A model generated the notes under the pieces. It saw only the letters and a list, made by a program, of their open reading frames with translations. It was not told the origin of the DNA and did no database searches. Of a stretch of DNA of 64,000 bases, positions 11,892-23,189 are shown piece by piece. Source of the stretch: Isoetes taiwanensis (lineage: Eukaryota > Streptophyta > Lycopodiopsida > Isoetales > Isoetaceae); NCBI GenBank assembly GCA_021234155.1, contig JAJEKV010000045.1, positions 1-64,000 on the forward strand, written 5' to 3'. How positions within the stretch are numbered: the stretch's first letter is position 1; each line of letters starts with the position of its first letter. The position numbers were made by a program, and so were the translations under genes.

Positions 11892-12384
11892 TGTACTGAT
11901 GAGAACTCGGATATGGCATTGCTAGAAATCCTGTGCTAAGAAATCCTGCGAATGAAATGCTTCCGAAAGAAAGTTTGAGCGGTGCCACCGTGAACAAGCC
12001 AAGGAACATTTATGGGATCATGAATTCTCTCTAATTGTCCATCACTTATCCCATAAAATCTCTTTGTATCTTTCTAGACAATATTTACAGTGAACCTACT
12101 ATTGTTCTTCAAAAGTGCTCCTGAGAATGTGACGAAAAGCTGGCAATGAGTGAAGACTAGCATTTGCGTGGTTGAAGCCTGGCGTTGGCATTGGTCGTGG
12201 GTGTGTTGGTTGATAGGTGGGTGTTGAGAACATTAGCATTGGCGTGGGTGAAGACTGGCATCGGATGTGGCTTTGGATGTGTTGGGTGATAGGTGGATGT
12301 TGAGAACTTTCTCTGAGAAATTTGATCCTAAAGAATCTAATAACAGCATTGCATTGACCTCTTCTCAACAACTGAGGTTTGAAT
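11892..12384. other. Flank between two elements with a degenerate tandem repeat
   Basis: No gene is seen. From about 12140 to 12310 a unit containing GAAGACTGGCAT and GGTGTTGAGAAC occurs twice, 80-94 bases apart, with indels. The rest is ordinary AT-rich sequence. Confidence 0.45.
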
Positions 12385-13819
12385 AAAAGCACGCTGTGGT
12401 GTTCCAATTCGGCTGCCCCCCCTGCGCCCTATCCCCCCAAAATGTGGCGTTGCATCCGCCACTTTTGTGGTATGAGAGTATAATTATGGCACTGCTCAAC
12501 TGCCGTTATTTAAGAATGGAGTCCCAATTTGTGGGGAAAATTCTAATTTCAAAAACTAAAATTCAAATTCCTATTCTTTGGCCCCTTCCTGTTCTTTGCC
12601 TACGTCCTGTTCTTTGGCTCCCTCCCTGCTGCAAGCTCCAATCCATTGTGGATATGGATGTCAATGAGGTAATCTGTCCACAAACCGGCATTTCAGACAG
12701 GAGAAAACGAAGAAGAACCAAGGAAGAAGAAATGTTGAAGGAAAGACGCCAGAGGAAAAGAAGAAAAGAAGAAAATTGGAGCTTGCAGAATTGGCAGAAG
12801 GATCTGGTTCATCAAGAAGTGCAAGCAGTAAATGCCGCATTGTCCTTAATTTGCTAATGTCTTTCCATAAACAGACCAAAAGAATTGAGGATAGCATGAA
12901 GAAAGAAATTTTACTTGAGTTTTTGAGGGATAAAATATTGGAAAAATTCATAGGTAAAGAATTAAAAGATTTGGAAGCCAAGAGCATCATTATAAGGAGC
13001 CTCTGGGACTCCATCCAGACTATCAAACTCTCTACCAGCAATGACTGCCTAGCAGCCAAGAATAGCTGCCTTGCAATGTCTGTACCACGCCGTGCAGATT
13101 CTGAAACAAGTGACAAAATCAGCAAGCGAGATCTTGGAAAGGTATTAGGTGTTCACCCAAGAAACCTGCAAAAGGCAAAAAAAAAAAGAGGGAATAGATC
13201 GATTACAATGGTGGAAAATGGGTTTCTTACAAGAGGGCTAAAAGATTCGATGCAATTTCAGATGAACATATAGAAAAGATTCAAAATTTTTGGATTGAGA
13301 ACACCAGAGTGTCTCCTAACACAAAGGATGTTAGAACTAGAAGATTGGAGAGAAATGTAAGAGAAGAACATACTGTCCACTATCTGGAGGAATCACAGGT
13401 TAGTTTATTTCTGTTATTCATGTTTTCTTAGTTATGGTGCTTAGTGTGGTGGTGCATGTGGTGGTTATTGTGTTGTACAGTGATTGTGGTGTACTGTATG
13501 CAGCATGTGAATTGTGTGTAGTTGACTCTAGTCTGAAATGCAATATTTAATGTTTGGAATATTAGAACATGACAGAATTGAGTATTCCTTTACTGGTTGT
13601 GTGTACAGTCTAAAAATATTTGAGAATGATAGATAACTAACTGATCCTAAGAAGTACAAATTTTTGTTGAATAAAGACAATTTTTTGTCAGATTCAAGCA
13701 TAGCTCTGTTGGAAAGTATAATATATTAAAAAAAGAGCATATCTTACAAAATTTGGCTTTACAAAATTTGGCTTTCCATTGAAAGCTCTGTACCCGAGAA
13801 CTAAATTTACATGCATTTC

Positions 13820-14242
13820 CTAAGCAGCAGGAAATGCTAGTGTGACTGGCTCGACTTCTGGTGCATCCAAAATAACTGTTTTTTGCACTAAAGCATCTAA
13901 GCTTTCTGCAGTCATCCCAGAATTTAATAGGATCAGGTTTGTCAGTCCTTCCTGCATCCCCTGGTGGTAAGAACGCAACCCTGCCAGTAATCCCCGCTGT
14001 TGCTGACTCAGAGCGGGCAAGTGACAGATAAGAAATAAACTGGCTGCCTTTGCAGCAGCATGTAACATAAGGTCATGGACCTTATCTAAGAGCTCACTTC
14101 CTATCAATCCGACCCCAAACATAGCCATTGAAGGCCCAGCATCCAGTCTGCTGTATGGCTTTAGGGTGGATTCGAAATCAGCAAAGAAAGTGGATTTAGG
14201 CATTTCCACCTTTAGAGATCGGTCACGAGCCCTATTTAACAT
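13820..14242 (-). CDS. Hypothetical protein, antisense within an intron
   Basis: A 140-codon open frame reads against the transposase-like gene, inside its first intron. The product is mostly helical, with Ala/Leu-rich segments (LLDKVHDLMLHAAAKAASLF, SQQQRGLLAGLRSYHQG) and no Cys/His motif. Residue composition and length look like real coding sequence rather than a shadow frame, since no plus-strand exon overlaps it. It could be one exon of a larger minus-strand gene that includes the exons at 20081-21919. I do not recognise the family. Confidence 0.45.
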   Translation of the reverse strand: MLNRARDRSLKVEMPKSTFFADFESTLKPYSRLDAGPSMAMFGVGLIGSELLDKVHDLMLHAAAKAASLFLICHLPALSQQQRGLLAGLRSYHQGMQEGLTNLILLNSGMTAESLDALVQKTVILDAPEVEPVTLAFPAA

Positions 14243-14504
14243 ATATGCCGAAGGCCCTCCTCGCTCACCCGAGGTAGGCCGTAGTGATCTCTGAACATCC
14301 CTACCATTGCCGGAATGAACTTGTTCGTTTGAGAATGAAACGCCAAAAATCAGACGTAGGAACAGAATTTAGGACCCAGATCCTTTGCCAATGATTAGAA
14401 GAGGAATGTAATTATTATCAGGGTGTACGAATTTCAGAAATGTTTATGAGAGCAGGCTAGGCAGATTTTTTATGTAAGACGAAATAGGATAAAAGTTATG
14501 TGAT

Positions 14505-15150
14505 GTGATGTGTGGTGTGGTGTGGTGTCGTGATGGTGTGGTGTGGTGTGGTGTGGGGTGTGTTATATCTATGGTGTCATGTGGGTGTGTGCATGTCAAT
14601 GTATGATATGTGTGGATTCAATTTCATTTATTCTCCCCCCCCCCCCCCCCAACCCCACCATACCCCACCCCATCATCTATCCCACCACCATAGACTACCA
14701 CCACATCTTTGCGACCACCACATGCACCACATTGTCTATTACCACCACACTCCACCATATCCCACACCACACCCCGCCACCACACACCACCACCACCACC
14801 ACCACCACACTCCACCATCACCACACTCAACCATGTACCACACCACACCCCTCCACCACACCTCGACCACACTCCACCACCACCACCACACTCCACCACA
14901 CCACAATCCACAACACCACACCACACCCCCACCTTGCTCCACCACCACCACACTCCACCACACCACACCACACACCACCACCACCACCACACCCCACCAC
15001 CACACTCCACCAGCACCACATCATACCACCACACACCACCACCACCACCCCCACCACCACACACCACTCCACCACCCCCCACCACCACACTCCACCACCA
15101 CCACTCCAATAAACTCCACGACCACCACCACACTCCACCACCGCCACTCA
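14505..15150. repeat. CCACCA/CCACAC minisatellite, array 1
   Basis: A short GTGGTGTG run (14505-14560) is followed, after a C-run at 14635-14650, by about 480 bases of CCACCACACT-type units (14660-15150). The units are irregular mixtures of CCACCA, CCACAC and CACTC. Translation gives meaningless His/Pro/Thr-rich frames. The array lies in the first intron of the transposase-like gene and is related in inverted orientation to the array at 20685-21115. Confidence 0.9.
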
Positions 15151-15249
15151 ATTGTATGCCTTCAACTGAGTCTTTCCAGCATCAATTAAATATGTCCTTG
15201 CAATATTAGAACAAGTTATCATCATTGCTAATAGCATTTGGTTTCAGGC

Positions 15250-15460
15250 AAACACACCACCACCACCACACTCCACCCTGCACAATGTCCTACAACTCCT
15301 TGCTACCACCACACATTTGGTGTATGGTGTGTGGTGAATGGTGTGGTGTGTGGTGTGTGTGGTGTGGTGTGTGGTAATGTACACAGCACTAAGGTGCTCG
15401 TTCTGGTGAATATAATGAGTGTGGGGCATCGTATGGTGCATGGTTTGGTGTGGTATACAT
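15250..15460. repeat. Satellite-like extension with GTGGTGTG units
   Basis: CACCACCACC at 15255 passes into a unique piece (CACAATGTCC then CTCCTTGCTACCACCAC) and then into GGTGTGTGGTGTG units. The unique piece recurs in reverse complement near 20745-20785 next to the second array. Confidence 0.75.
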
Positions 15461-17352
15461 ATCCTAACAGTTACAGTTTAGTGTTCATTTCATGCAGATG
15501 CTATTGTTCAAGAGGTTTCTGGACCAACATCCAGAAATTAAGATTCGTCTTCGAGCTTTTGAGAAGCTAAAACCCTGGTTTGTTATGAAATTGAAGGACT
15601 TCAATAGTTGTTGTTGCATTCAGCACGTGAGGATGCAAATACTAGTGGATGGACTCAATGGGATGAGAACCAAACATCCGAAGAATTGCACTTGCACCTG
15701 CGATGTTTGTAGATCACATGAACTTGGTCAATGCGGGGCACACCAGCATAAAATTGCAAGTACAGGAAGCTTGTGGAGATCTATATTGTGTCCAAAGAGT
15801 GAATTAGATGAGTTTCACAAGAAGGCGTGCATCCTTGGAGATTGTGAGCTGTGTGGAATCAAGAAGTTTCAGACCTGTCCCCATGGAAGAAAGTGGCAGT
15901 AACAGGAAAGTGAAATGGGAGTACATTGACTATGAAAAAGACAACGTCTCGAGTTCTGGTAGGAGATTGACTCATCCGTACAATGAGACAGAACCCAAGG
16001 AGCTTCTGAATAAACTGAAAGAGCATCTAAAAATCTTTCCACTGTATAATTTCGGGTACCAATGGCAGGCAAAACAATTTAAGGAGCTTCTGGAGAATCT
16101 TCCAGCAGACTCATGTCTTTCGGTAGTGGATTTTGCAGAGAACTATACATTCAAGGAACAAGAGGAGGTGCAGTCGATGCGCTGGGTCAATAACTAGATT
16201 ACCATTTTGGTTCAAATAACATATCAGTACGACTCAGTGGCAGATGAGATTATCAAGGAAACATATTACTATATATCAGATGATAGGGAACACGATACTT
16301 TGTTCGTGCAACACTGCTTCATGAAGCACCACAAATATCTGGAGCAGAAAGGAAGGGTGCCAAAGAGACATTATGTGTTTTCAGATGGTGCAACATCTCA
16401 ATTCAAGGCTTCTAGACCATTTTACTTTGTGGCTAGGTACACAAACGACACTGATGTCTATATGATGTGGAAATTTTTTGGTTCTAACCACGGGAAAGGT
16501 GAACGCGATGGCAAAGCTGCTGAGTTGAAGAGATGTTAAGACAACTGCAATTAAAATACAGCAACATAAAATTGGGTAATGCTCATGAAGTGGTAGAAGT
16601 TGCCGAAGAGATGTTTACTTGTGGAACATCCGAGTGGATGAACACATCTGAAACCAGTAAGAGGAAGAATATAAAAAGGTTCTTTTGGGAAGTCAAGGTG
16701 GAGGATATAGATAGAAAGAAAGCATGGGGTGCAGAAAGGATTTTAAACACTAGGCAGATCCATTGTATACATGCATTCAATCCGGAATCTCCATTGCAGT
16801 TGCACACGAGGAGAACTTTCATGCTTCTGCAGCTATTGCTTGGATGCCATGTGGGACAGTTGTGTGAACAAGCACTATGTTGATGATTGGAAACTTCAAG
16901 TTATTGTACCATCCTCCAATGTGCATGCTGACATTGAGGACCATAAATCCAGCAGGTCCTTGTTCTCCTCCAATCCCACGATGTTAGCAGAGGCACTTAG
17001 AGTTGGTGATAATTTTGTTGTCGTTGCTCCGAAAGGGAATGACGAGGGTTCTGAATTTTGGATTCTGATGTGCACAAAACCAAAACGGATAGTGGATAAA
17101 GACTTCCAACTCAATGGAACATGGTACCTCGCCGGTGATAGTGTCATAGAAGGTATGTATTACAAGAAGGGCGCAAGATCAACCGTCAGCTATGATCTTT
17201 GCAGTAAAGACGCCTTAGCACTAGACCTGTCCCATGATGGACCATTAAAGGGCATTTTGAAGGTTTGCAAAAAAAATCATATAAAATCAAGAATGCAAAA
17301 ACTAGCCAAACCCTTTCTAGGAAGTCATATATGGCAGTTATGCTTCACATAA

Positions 17353-20060
17353 AAAAATACACAAAAATGTATCAACTCCCATTCTTGTGAGTTATGCTCT
17401 AGCAAACCCAAGGGGGTCAAGTACCAAAAGCTTCATGTTCACACAAAGTAAAACTGTCTTGATGAAAATATTTTTTTGATTTTTTTGGTTATAATGTTAT
17501 TTCTACACGAGATATAGAGCAAGGCACAAAAAACCACATCTCAATTGGAACTCTGTGAAGGAAGATAGAGCAATTCAAACATGACAGGGTCAAAACTGTC
17601 TTCTGCCTTCTGGGAACCAGTACTGGTTCCCAGAAAGCAGTTGTGATATAAAAACAACAACTTTGAGAAGGAAAGTAATTTTGAGTTCAAATTTGGCATA
17701 TAAGTAGTTCACGAGATCCTCCATCCTAGAAAAATGTTTGTTGAGTTTGAATTTGATGTTTTGACTTTTATTTCTATTTTCAATTTTAGGGAATTTATAC
17801 AAATGGATAACATTGCTACATATGACTCTAGGTTGTCCTCCAAAAAATCACATTATGAAAGCTTATAAGGATGTGAAACCAATGCAAAAACAAACTTGTA
17901 AAAAGAGCAAAAGACGTGGTAAAAAAAATCGAAAACGATATCTGTACCTGCCCATTACTGGTCCATAGTTCATTTAAAAATTGATAATATCCTTATGTTA
18001 GTCCATTTCAAGTTGAGTTTTGGGACACGAGTAGCTCTTGGACCACTTTGTTCACAAAAAATATTTTTTGTTCATTATCTTGAGGATTGTACTAGAATAG
18101 ATAACATCAATTATATTATATCTTCCATGTTTATTCTAGATTTGTGCTATAAGGTGTGAATTTACAAAATCACATCCTCAAAATATCTCATGTCAAGAAA
18201 CCGAAGCAAGGAAAAATATGAAAAACATTTACTATAAAAAATAAAGATGGACTGCTACTTGCAGTTCAGTTGCAGACCATCATTGGTCCAAATGACTGAA
18301 AGTTTGAAAATCATTAATGGTGCCATCTTAATCAATTTTGACCTCAACTTTCATATATAGTTTACTTGTATGATTCTCTATAGGACAAAATTAATTGATT
18401 AGGTTAGCTTGCATAATTTAAGGGTAAGGTTGAAGCACAAAAAATTGAGAATTTATAAGGTATTTATGACCAATTGAACCTACATGGACTTTCACTTACA
18501 CCTTTCAAAAATCATGTGATAGAAGCTAAAACGTCATAGTATCATTCTCTGGGGAAAAATGGATAAGGTTAGTGAGAGATATATGCTCTATACAATTGGT
18601 CTCGTGGACCATAAATGGTGATGCGTGCTTATATAAATTAAAACCTTTGAAATAACATGTTACTTTAACATGCAACTAGAGATTTCTATTGCCAAGAAAG
18701 GTTTGCATCCATAAAAAATATAATATACATGAAAGATAACTTACATGTAATATTATTCTACTTGGATGACAATGCTTTATAGCAGTAACACAGATATGAA
18801 GTTTATGCTAGTAAGAAATAAGCAGATTTCATGGTATTTTTTTCAATAAAACCATAGAACCTATATAAGAGATGTCTATATATGTCATTTCTCACATTTT
18901 GAACTACTTTAAAGGCATATTTAGGGAAAAGTAGTGTCTTTTTCTATGAACCAAAGAAGTATACATGAAATGTTATGTGGTCTATTTATATTATGGCATG
19001 GCTAAATTTCACAACATCCACGTGAATTCATCAATAAACATCACTAACTTAATCATTGTGGGGTTTTGGACCCATAATTATGGAGTTGACCCAACTTTTT
19101 ATGCTCTAATGTGTTAATCCGGCTGTTGTACATCATGTTTGAATTCCAAAAATTGCATGGTTACACCCTAGTTACACTATATGTAAGCAGTTGTTATTGC
19201 TATAGTGCCCTTTTCTAGTATGCTTAAGTAAAATAGGATGGATCCTTATTTTTTGAATCAAAATGACTTGCTTGCCATTGTATTTTGAAATCTTCATTAT
19301 GATAAACAGTTCTTTGCTGACCATTTTGGAGCTGCTCCAATAGCCACTTCTCAAGTAATGTCAAACATGTATTACTTGACATTATTTTCTTCAATTCTTG
19401 AGAGAAGCTAATCCCATTATTTGGAGTTGCAGAATTTAAAAGCTAAATGGATTTGTTTGGGTTCAATTCCCAAAGAGGCTTTTTTTAAGTTTATATAGTT
19501 TTTTAATATACTTTTCTTGAGAACCTTGTGTCACTATCTAAGAAAGACCACTCTTGAAAATAACACATAGAGGAGGAACAAAAAACTATTTCTCATTTAA
19601 ACTAATACTAATAATACCAAAACTAATGCCACTTGTATCCCCAAAATGGACTTGGTTTCCAAGTAAAAGATGCCTTGTTATGTTTATTAAACCAACAATA
19701 GTTCACTTGTCTAAAGCACCATCTATCTGCGAAAATACAATTTGTAGTTAACTTGTAAATTTTGACAAAAAAATTTGAGAGATTTTGATATATGGAACAA
19801 CATTGCTTCACAAAAAATATGTAGGCAACGTGTAAAAACCAACTTAAGCTGTATGCACAATTAATGCCAAACCATTACTGGTCTATGGCCTGAACCACAT
19901 ATTTAAAACACAGCAACAAACCACTATTATAAACACACTAACAAACTGAACAAATAAACTACCACAAAGAACCACGGTGGTGAACCATGGTAAAGAACTA
20001 GTTATGGTTATTCAACACATTAACCCACTTAGTAACATTACTTTATTATAGTGGTTTCGT
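17353..20060. other. AT-rich interior of the element, no gene seen
   Basis: This stretch has only short, low-complexity reading frames. A short motif around TACTGGTCCATAG recurs with variation at about 17620, 17955, 18281 and 19875. No RNA gene or conserved domain is visible. Confidence 0.45.
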
Positions 20061-20080
20061 TGAAAAAGTGATGGAAAAAA

Positions 20081-21919
20081 CTAGTAACGATTTTTTTTTG
20101 GGGGCCTTGTGACAACTGGCAACATTTTACCCTCCCATTTCAGACAACGTCCACAAAATGGACAACCTTCATCACCCTCTTCTTCTGCCTCAGGGAGCAT
20201 TGGAAGTGCAGGATCTAAAGGAGTGTCATGACCACTACGCTCAGAAAAAATCTCAAATCTTTGCATTGGAGGTTGCAGCTGCAGCAGTAAGTCTTCATAT
20301 GCCTTTAGCTCAATTTCAGTTTCTGCTAGTTCCTTATTTAATTGATTCAGCCCAGGCAACACTGTACCATTTAGCTCTTCATCCTTTAGTTTGCTTACAA
20401 CCCAAACACCCTCTGCTGCTTTCGGATTTGCTGTCATGATTGATTGCCATCTGTGCAAATCAGCTCTAATTTCTGATGCTTTATGCTCCATCAACTCAAT
20501 CTTTCTTTTGATATCATTTTTCCTATCCTCGTTTGCTTGCAATCGTTGCTTGCATCTATCAAACCTAGCTGATGTTGCAGCCAACCATTCCTTCACAAGT
20601 CTGCCATAGTCTGCAAAACAAAACACTACGTATATGTCAGCCTCCTAACATAGTAAGCCACGTACTGATGGAAGACCACAATCACACCACCACATAGCAC
20701 ACACCACACAACATACGCTGCACAGTACACACCACACAACACGCTGTGGTGGTAGCAAGGAGTGGTGGGACATTGTGCAGGGTGGTGAAGTGTGGTGGTG
20801 GTGGTGGTGGTGGTGGTGGTGGTGGAGTGTGGTGGTGGTGGATTGTGGTGTGGGACATGGTGGAGTGTGGTGGTGTGGTGTGGTGGTGGTGGTGGTGGAG
20901 TGTGGTGGTGGTGGAGTGGTGTGGGACATGGTGGAGTCTGGTGGTGTGGTGTGGTGTGGTGGTGGTGGAGTGTGGTGGTGGTGGTGGAGGAGTGTGGTGG
21001 TGGTGGAGTGTGGTGGAGGGGTGTGGGACATGGTGGAGTGTGGTGGTGGGAGATGGTAGAGTGTAGTGGTGGGAGATGGTGGGGTGTGGTGTGGGACATG
21101 GTGGATGCCAACAACTCACCACTCACTAGACCACACATACCTCATCTATCATTCTGGCATCCATTGCACAAAATGCCCCACAGATGGCATCATAGAGACA
21201 CAACATGACAATACAGCCAACATGATGCAAAATGGTAGTAGACATACCTGATTCTTGAAGTGGATTTGAGGTTACCTTTTCTGTGTTGATAGAAACAATC
21301 TAGGTCAAGCTTGAGATTTTTTTCTGTTGTAACACAACTAATAATTAAACATACCTGCAATGGCATGTTTTGGTCTCGAGAACATTGCTCGCTTTTTTCG
21401 TTTTTGATTGTGAGTTCAGATTGAATGTGTGGTCTAGAGGAACCCGATTTGGTTTTTTTTCCCTATCATCTTCATCATCCCTGTCACTTTTTCTTGCTTT
21501 TTTCCTCACGGGTCAGGTTGGATTTGCCTATGCTTTCTCTTGGGTCTAGAAGAACCGGCCTCTGCTTTCTCATAATCCAGAAGCTCTTCCAATTAATGAC
21601 CTCCCCTTTATATGCGGATAATAAGCCCGCTGCCCGGTTTCGGAGCCATTCCACCCCGTGTATGTGGCTTTCCTGTAATTCTTTTGTAAATTTGCATGAA
21701 CTCTTTGTATTGTTCATTGCTCAGATTCTTCAACCTGTACAAGAAAATATATATGCCTTAATTTTTCAGTTTGAACAAAACATTTGGGGGAAAATACCTG
21801 TAGCCAGATTTATTTGGAACTCTGTCACCCCAAAGCTTCTTTAGATCTTCATGGGACACAATCTCTTGTTTGAGGAGAGATTTCAGCGTGTAACTAGTGG
21901 CATTCAATTCTGACTCCAT
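20081..21919 (-). CDS. Multi-exon hypothetical gene with coiled coil and C-terminal CxxC motifs
   Basis: The start is an ATG at 21919 (MESELNATSYTLKSLLKQEI). Exon 1 ends at a CTACAG|GTATTT donor at 21798. A second exon begins after TTGTACAG at 21734 (LKNLSNEQYKEFMQIYKRI). The last exon, about 20610-20081, follows TTTTTGCAG. It encodes a long charged coiled coil (KQRLQANEDRKNDIKRKI, then NKELAETEIELKAYEDLLL) and ends with CPFCGRCLKW and a basic tail. Exons in the middle are uncertain because a minisatellite fills the intron. The gene faces the transposase-like gene and could be the second gene of the same element. The function is unknown; DNA binding is only a guess. Confidence 0.5.
20685..21115. 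repeat. GTGGTG minisatellite, array 2 (inverted relative to array 1)
   Basis: About 400 bases of GTGGTGGTGG/AGTGTGGTGG units lie here, interspersed with GGGACATGGTGG. It lies in an intron of the minus-strand gene at 20081-21919. Read on the minus strand it is the same CCACCA sequence as array 1, so the two arrays form a long imperfect inverted repeat about 5.5 kb apart. Confidence 0.9.
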
Positions 21920-22220
21920 TAGGGTTCAATCGGCAAGAAGCGGCAAAAAAACAGAAGAAGAGGTGATTATTTCTTAATTCAAAATGAGGGACAATGACGT
22001 GGCATAAAATTCAAAATAACCGATGCTCATTAATTCGCACTCCCGCAATCTCCGCTTTGGTATGCACTAGGTGGTGCCAAAATGTGGCGTCAAAATGCGC
22101 GTGCTTTTACCCGTTTGGACATGGCATTTTGAACCGAATAGAGACCACAATATTGTGAAAATGCTAATAGCATGAGCCCACTCAATCTTTGCCCCATGCC
22201 AAGTTTTCTCTCTGCATCAC

Positions 22221-22325
22221 AAAAGGAACCCCTACATGCTATTCCTGTTGTAAGTCCAACGATACAGCATGTTCCAAAAGGAACTTGCTATTCCTGTTGC
22301 GAGTTCAGCGACACGACATGTTCCC
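22221..22325. repeat. 49-bp tandem repeat, two copies
   Basis: GCTATTCCTGTTG starts at 22238 and again at 22287. The following bases agree with a few substitutions (GTCCAACGATAC against GTTCAGCGACAC), and AAAAGGAAC precedes both copies. Confidence 0.6.
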
Positions 22326-22398
22326 TGCCCTTAAAAATCGATTTCATTCTACCCTCAATTCAACATCTAAGAATAGCACGTAAGGGTTCTTTACGTAC

Positions 22399-22505
22399 AC
22401 AGGAATGTCCGTTTAGGGGGCATTCCTGTGACGGAAATATGGCGACGCGCGGAGCGCAGAGCCCTGTTGACGTCTCAAGAATGTCCCCTAGACGAACATT
22501 CTTGT
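22399..22505. repeat. Small fold-back element of 107 bp
   Basis: The ends are imperfect inverted repeats of about 21 bases: ACAGGAATGTCCGTTTAGGG on the left, and the reverse complement of the right end reads ACAAGAATGTTCGTCTAGGG. The centre is GC-rich (GGCGACGCGCGGAGCGC). No clear target duplication flanks it. Confidence 0.45.
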
Positions 22506-22636
22506 AATGTGGAAAAGACTTAGGAGGCATTCTGATGCAAGTAAAAAGCTTAACCCATCCAGGATAATACACATTTGAGATAGGATCAGGATAGCAAAAT
22601 TCTTTGCAGACTTATTAACCAATGCCAAATGCTATT

Positions 22637-22870
22637 TCATGTGAGTTCTGGGTGCTCATCCTTTGATATTTCAACTAGACTTTGAAGATCAGGATTGTCT
22701 TGAAAAAATAAATAAACTCTTTCTTTTTCAGAAGGAATCCACTTGCTATATAGTCTATGCATTATTGTATTTAAGCGGTTTTTCACATCAGTAAAGGAAT
22801 AATCATTCATGCTAAGTTGTTCCTCCTGAAGAAGCATGGAAGGGTTTATACGAGAGGCTAATTTGTCCAT
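22637..22870 (-). CDS. Hypothetical protein or terminal exon, 77 codons
   Basis: An open minus-strand frame encodes a helical, acidic peptide (SFTDVKNRLNTIMHRLYSKW, then EKERVYLFFQDNPDLQSL). No domain is recognised. It may be the last exon of the fragmentary minus-strand gene upstream, or a free-standing fragment. Confidence 0.3.
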   Translation of the reverse strand: MDKLASRINPSMLLQEEQLSMNDYSFTDVKNRLNTIMHRLYSKWIPSEKERVYLFFQDNPDLQSLVEISKDEHPELT

Positions 22871-22879
22871 CTGTCTTTC

Positions 22880-23160
22880 CTAGATTCCTCATCTTGTGCA
22901 TCTTCAATTCCACTCTCTATTTGAAATTTAACAGATCCAATTCGAAACAAATTCTAGCTAAAAATATGCAATTGGTCAATATTCTTTATACTGACCTTAG
23001 AATATTAAATCCCCTTTGTACCTCAAAATTCTTATTAAGGCCAATCTGTCTAGAGTATTCCTCAAACAAGGATATTCTAAACACATCGTCCTTAACAAGA
23101 ATTTATATGATAACATGGATAAATTCATTAAGTACAGTGTCTTTCAAAATTAAGTCTAAC
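22880..23160. repeat. Dispersed repeat, copy A
   Basis: The stretch around GGATATTCTAAACA (23071) and AATTCATTAAGTACAG (23121-23136) matches 27280-27440 at roughly two thirds of positions, in the same orientation. It is AT-rich and has no coding signal; it is probably an old mobile-element fragment. Confidence 0.4.
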
Positions 23161-23170
23161 TAGAAACGTG

Positions 23171-23189
23171 TGCCCGGCGATGCCGGGCA
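23171..23189. repeat. Short GC hairpin
   Basis: TGCCCGGC and GCCGGGCA form a perfect 8-bp stem around GAT in otherwise AT-rich sequence. The role is unknown. Confidence 0.45.

Larger units (their letters stand above)
13399..15496 (+). other. Large first intron of the transposase-like gene
   Basis: The left border is CACAG|GTTAGT after the codons for EESQ. The right border is TTTCATGCAG before a frame reading LLFKRFLDQHPEIKIRLR. Phase 0 is kept on both sides, and the protein signal continues directly across the junction. The intron contains an antisense reading frame (13820-14242) and most of a CCACCA minisatellite. Confidence 0.6.
12654..17352 (+). pseudogene. Transposase-like gene of an unnamed family, intron-containing, several frame breaks
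   Basis: The N-terminus is basic and coiled-coil-like (12654-12900). Next comes a region ending HYLEESQ at 13398, then a good GT...AG intron (13399-15496), then a block with CCCIQH and CTCTCDVC that may bind zinc. The core has DFAENYT (Asp at 16129), SDGATSQF (Asp at 16384) and HGKGERDG (16489-16512), followed by a Cys-rich segment (SCFCSYC) and a tail to 17352. I recall this motif set from uncharacterised repeat-associated proteins, but I cannot name the family. Acidic residues at fixed spacing suggest a nuclease; that is inference. The frame is broken near 12775, at the A-run at 13175-13190, near 15885, at TAG 16195-16197, near 16535 and near 16790. Confidence 0.55.
12385..22108. mobile_element. 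Probable DNA transposon carrying a transposase-like gene and antisense genes
   Basis: The borders are set by a short inverted match: AAAAGCACGC at 12385-12394 and GCGTGCTTTT at 22099-22108. Inside each end, CGCCAC followed by a T-rich run recurs in inverted orientation (12456-12470 on the left; 22081-22090, reverse complement, on the right). Between them lie a plus-strand transposase-like gene, minus-strand genes and paired minisatellites. I cannot find a target-site duplication, so the exact ends, and even the unity of the element, are inferred. The superfamily is not identified. Confidence 0.4.

Noticed and set aside
14512-15209. Long His/Pro/Thr-rich reading frames on both strands (up to 225 codons)
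   Set aside because: They are translations of the CCACCA minisatellite; all frames stay open because the unit lacks stop codons.
20645-21138. Long His/Pro and Trp/Gly/Val-rich frames
   Set aside because: The same minisatellite effect in the second array.
12375-22118. Target-site duplication for the 12.4-22.1 kb element
   Set aside because: Bases outside the AAAAGCACGC ends (TTGAAT and ACCCGT) do not match at any length, so no duplication is claimed.
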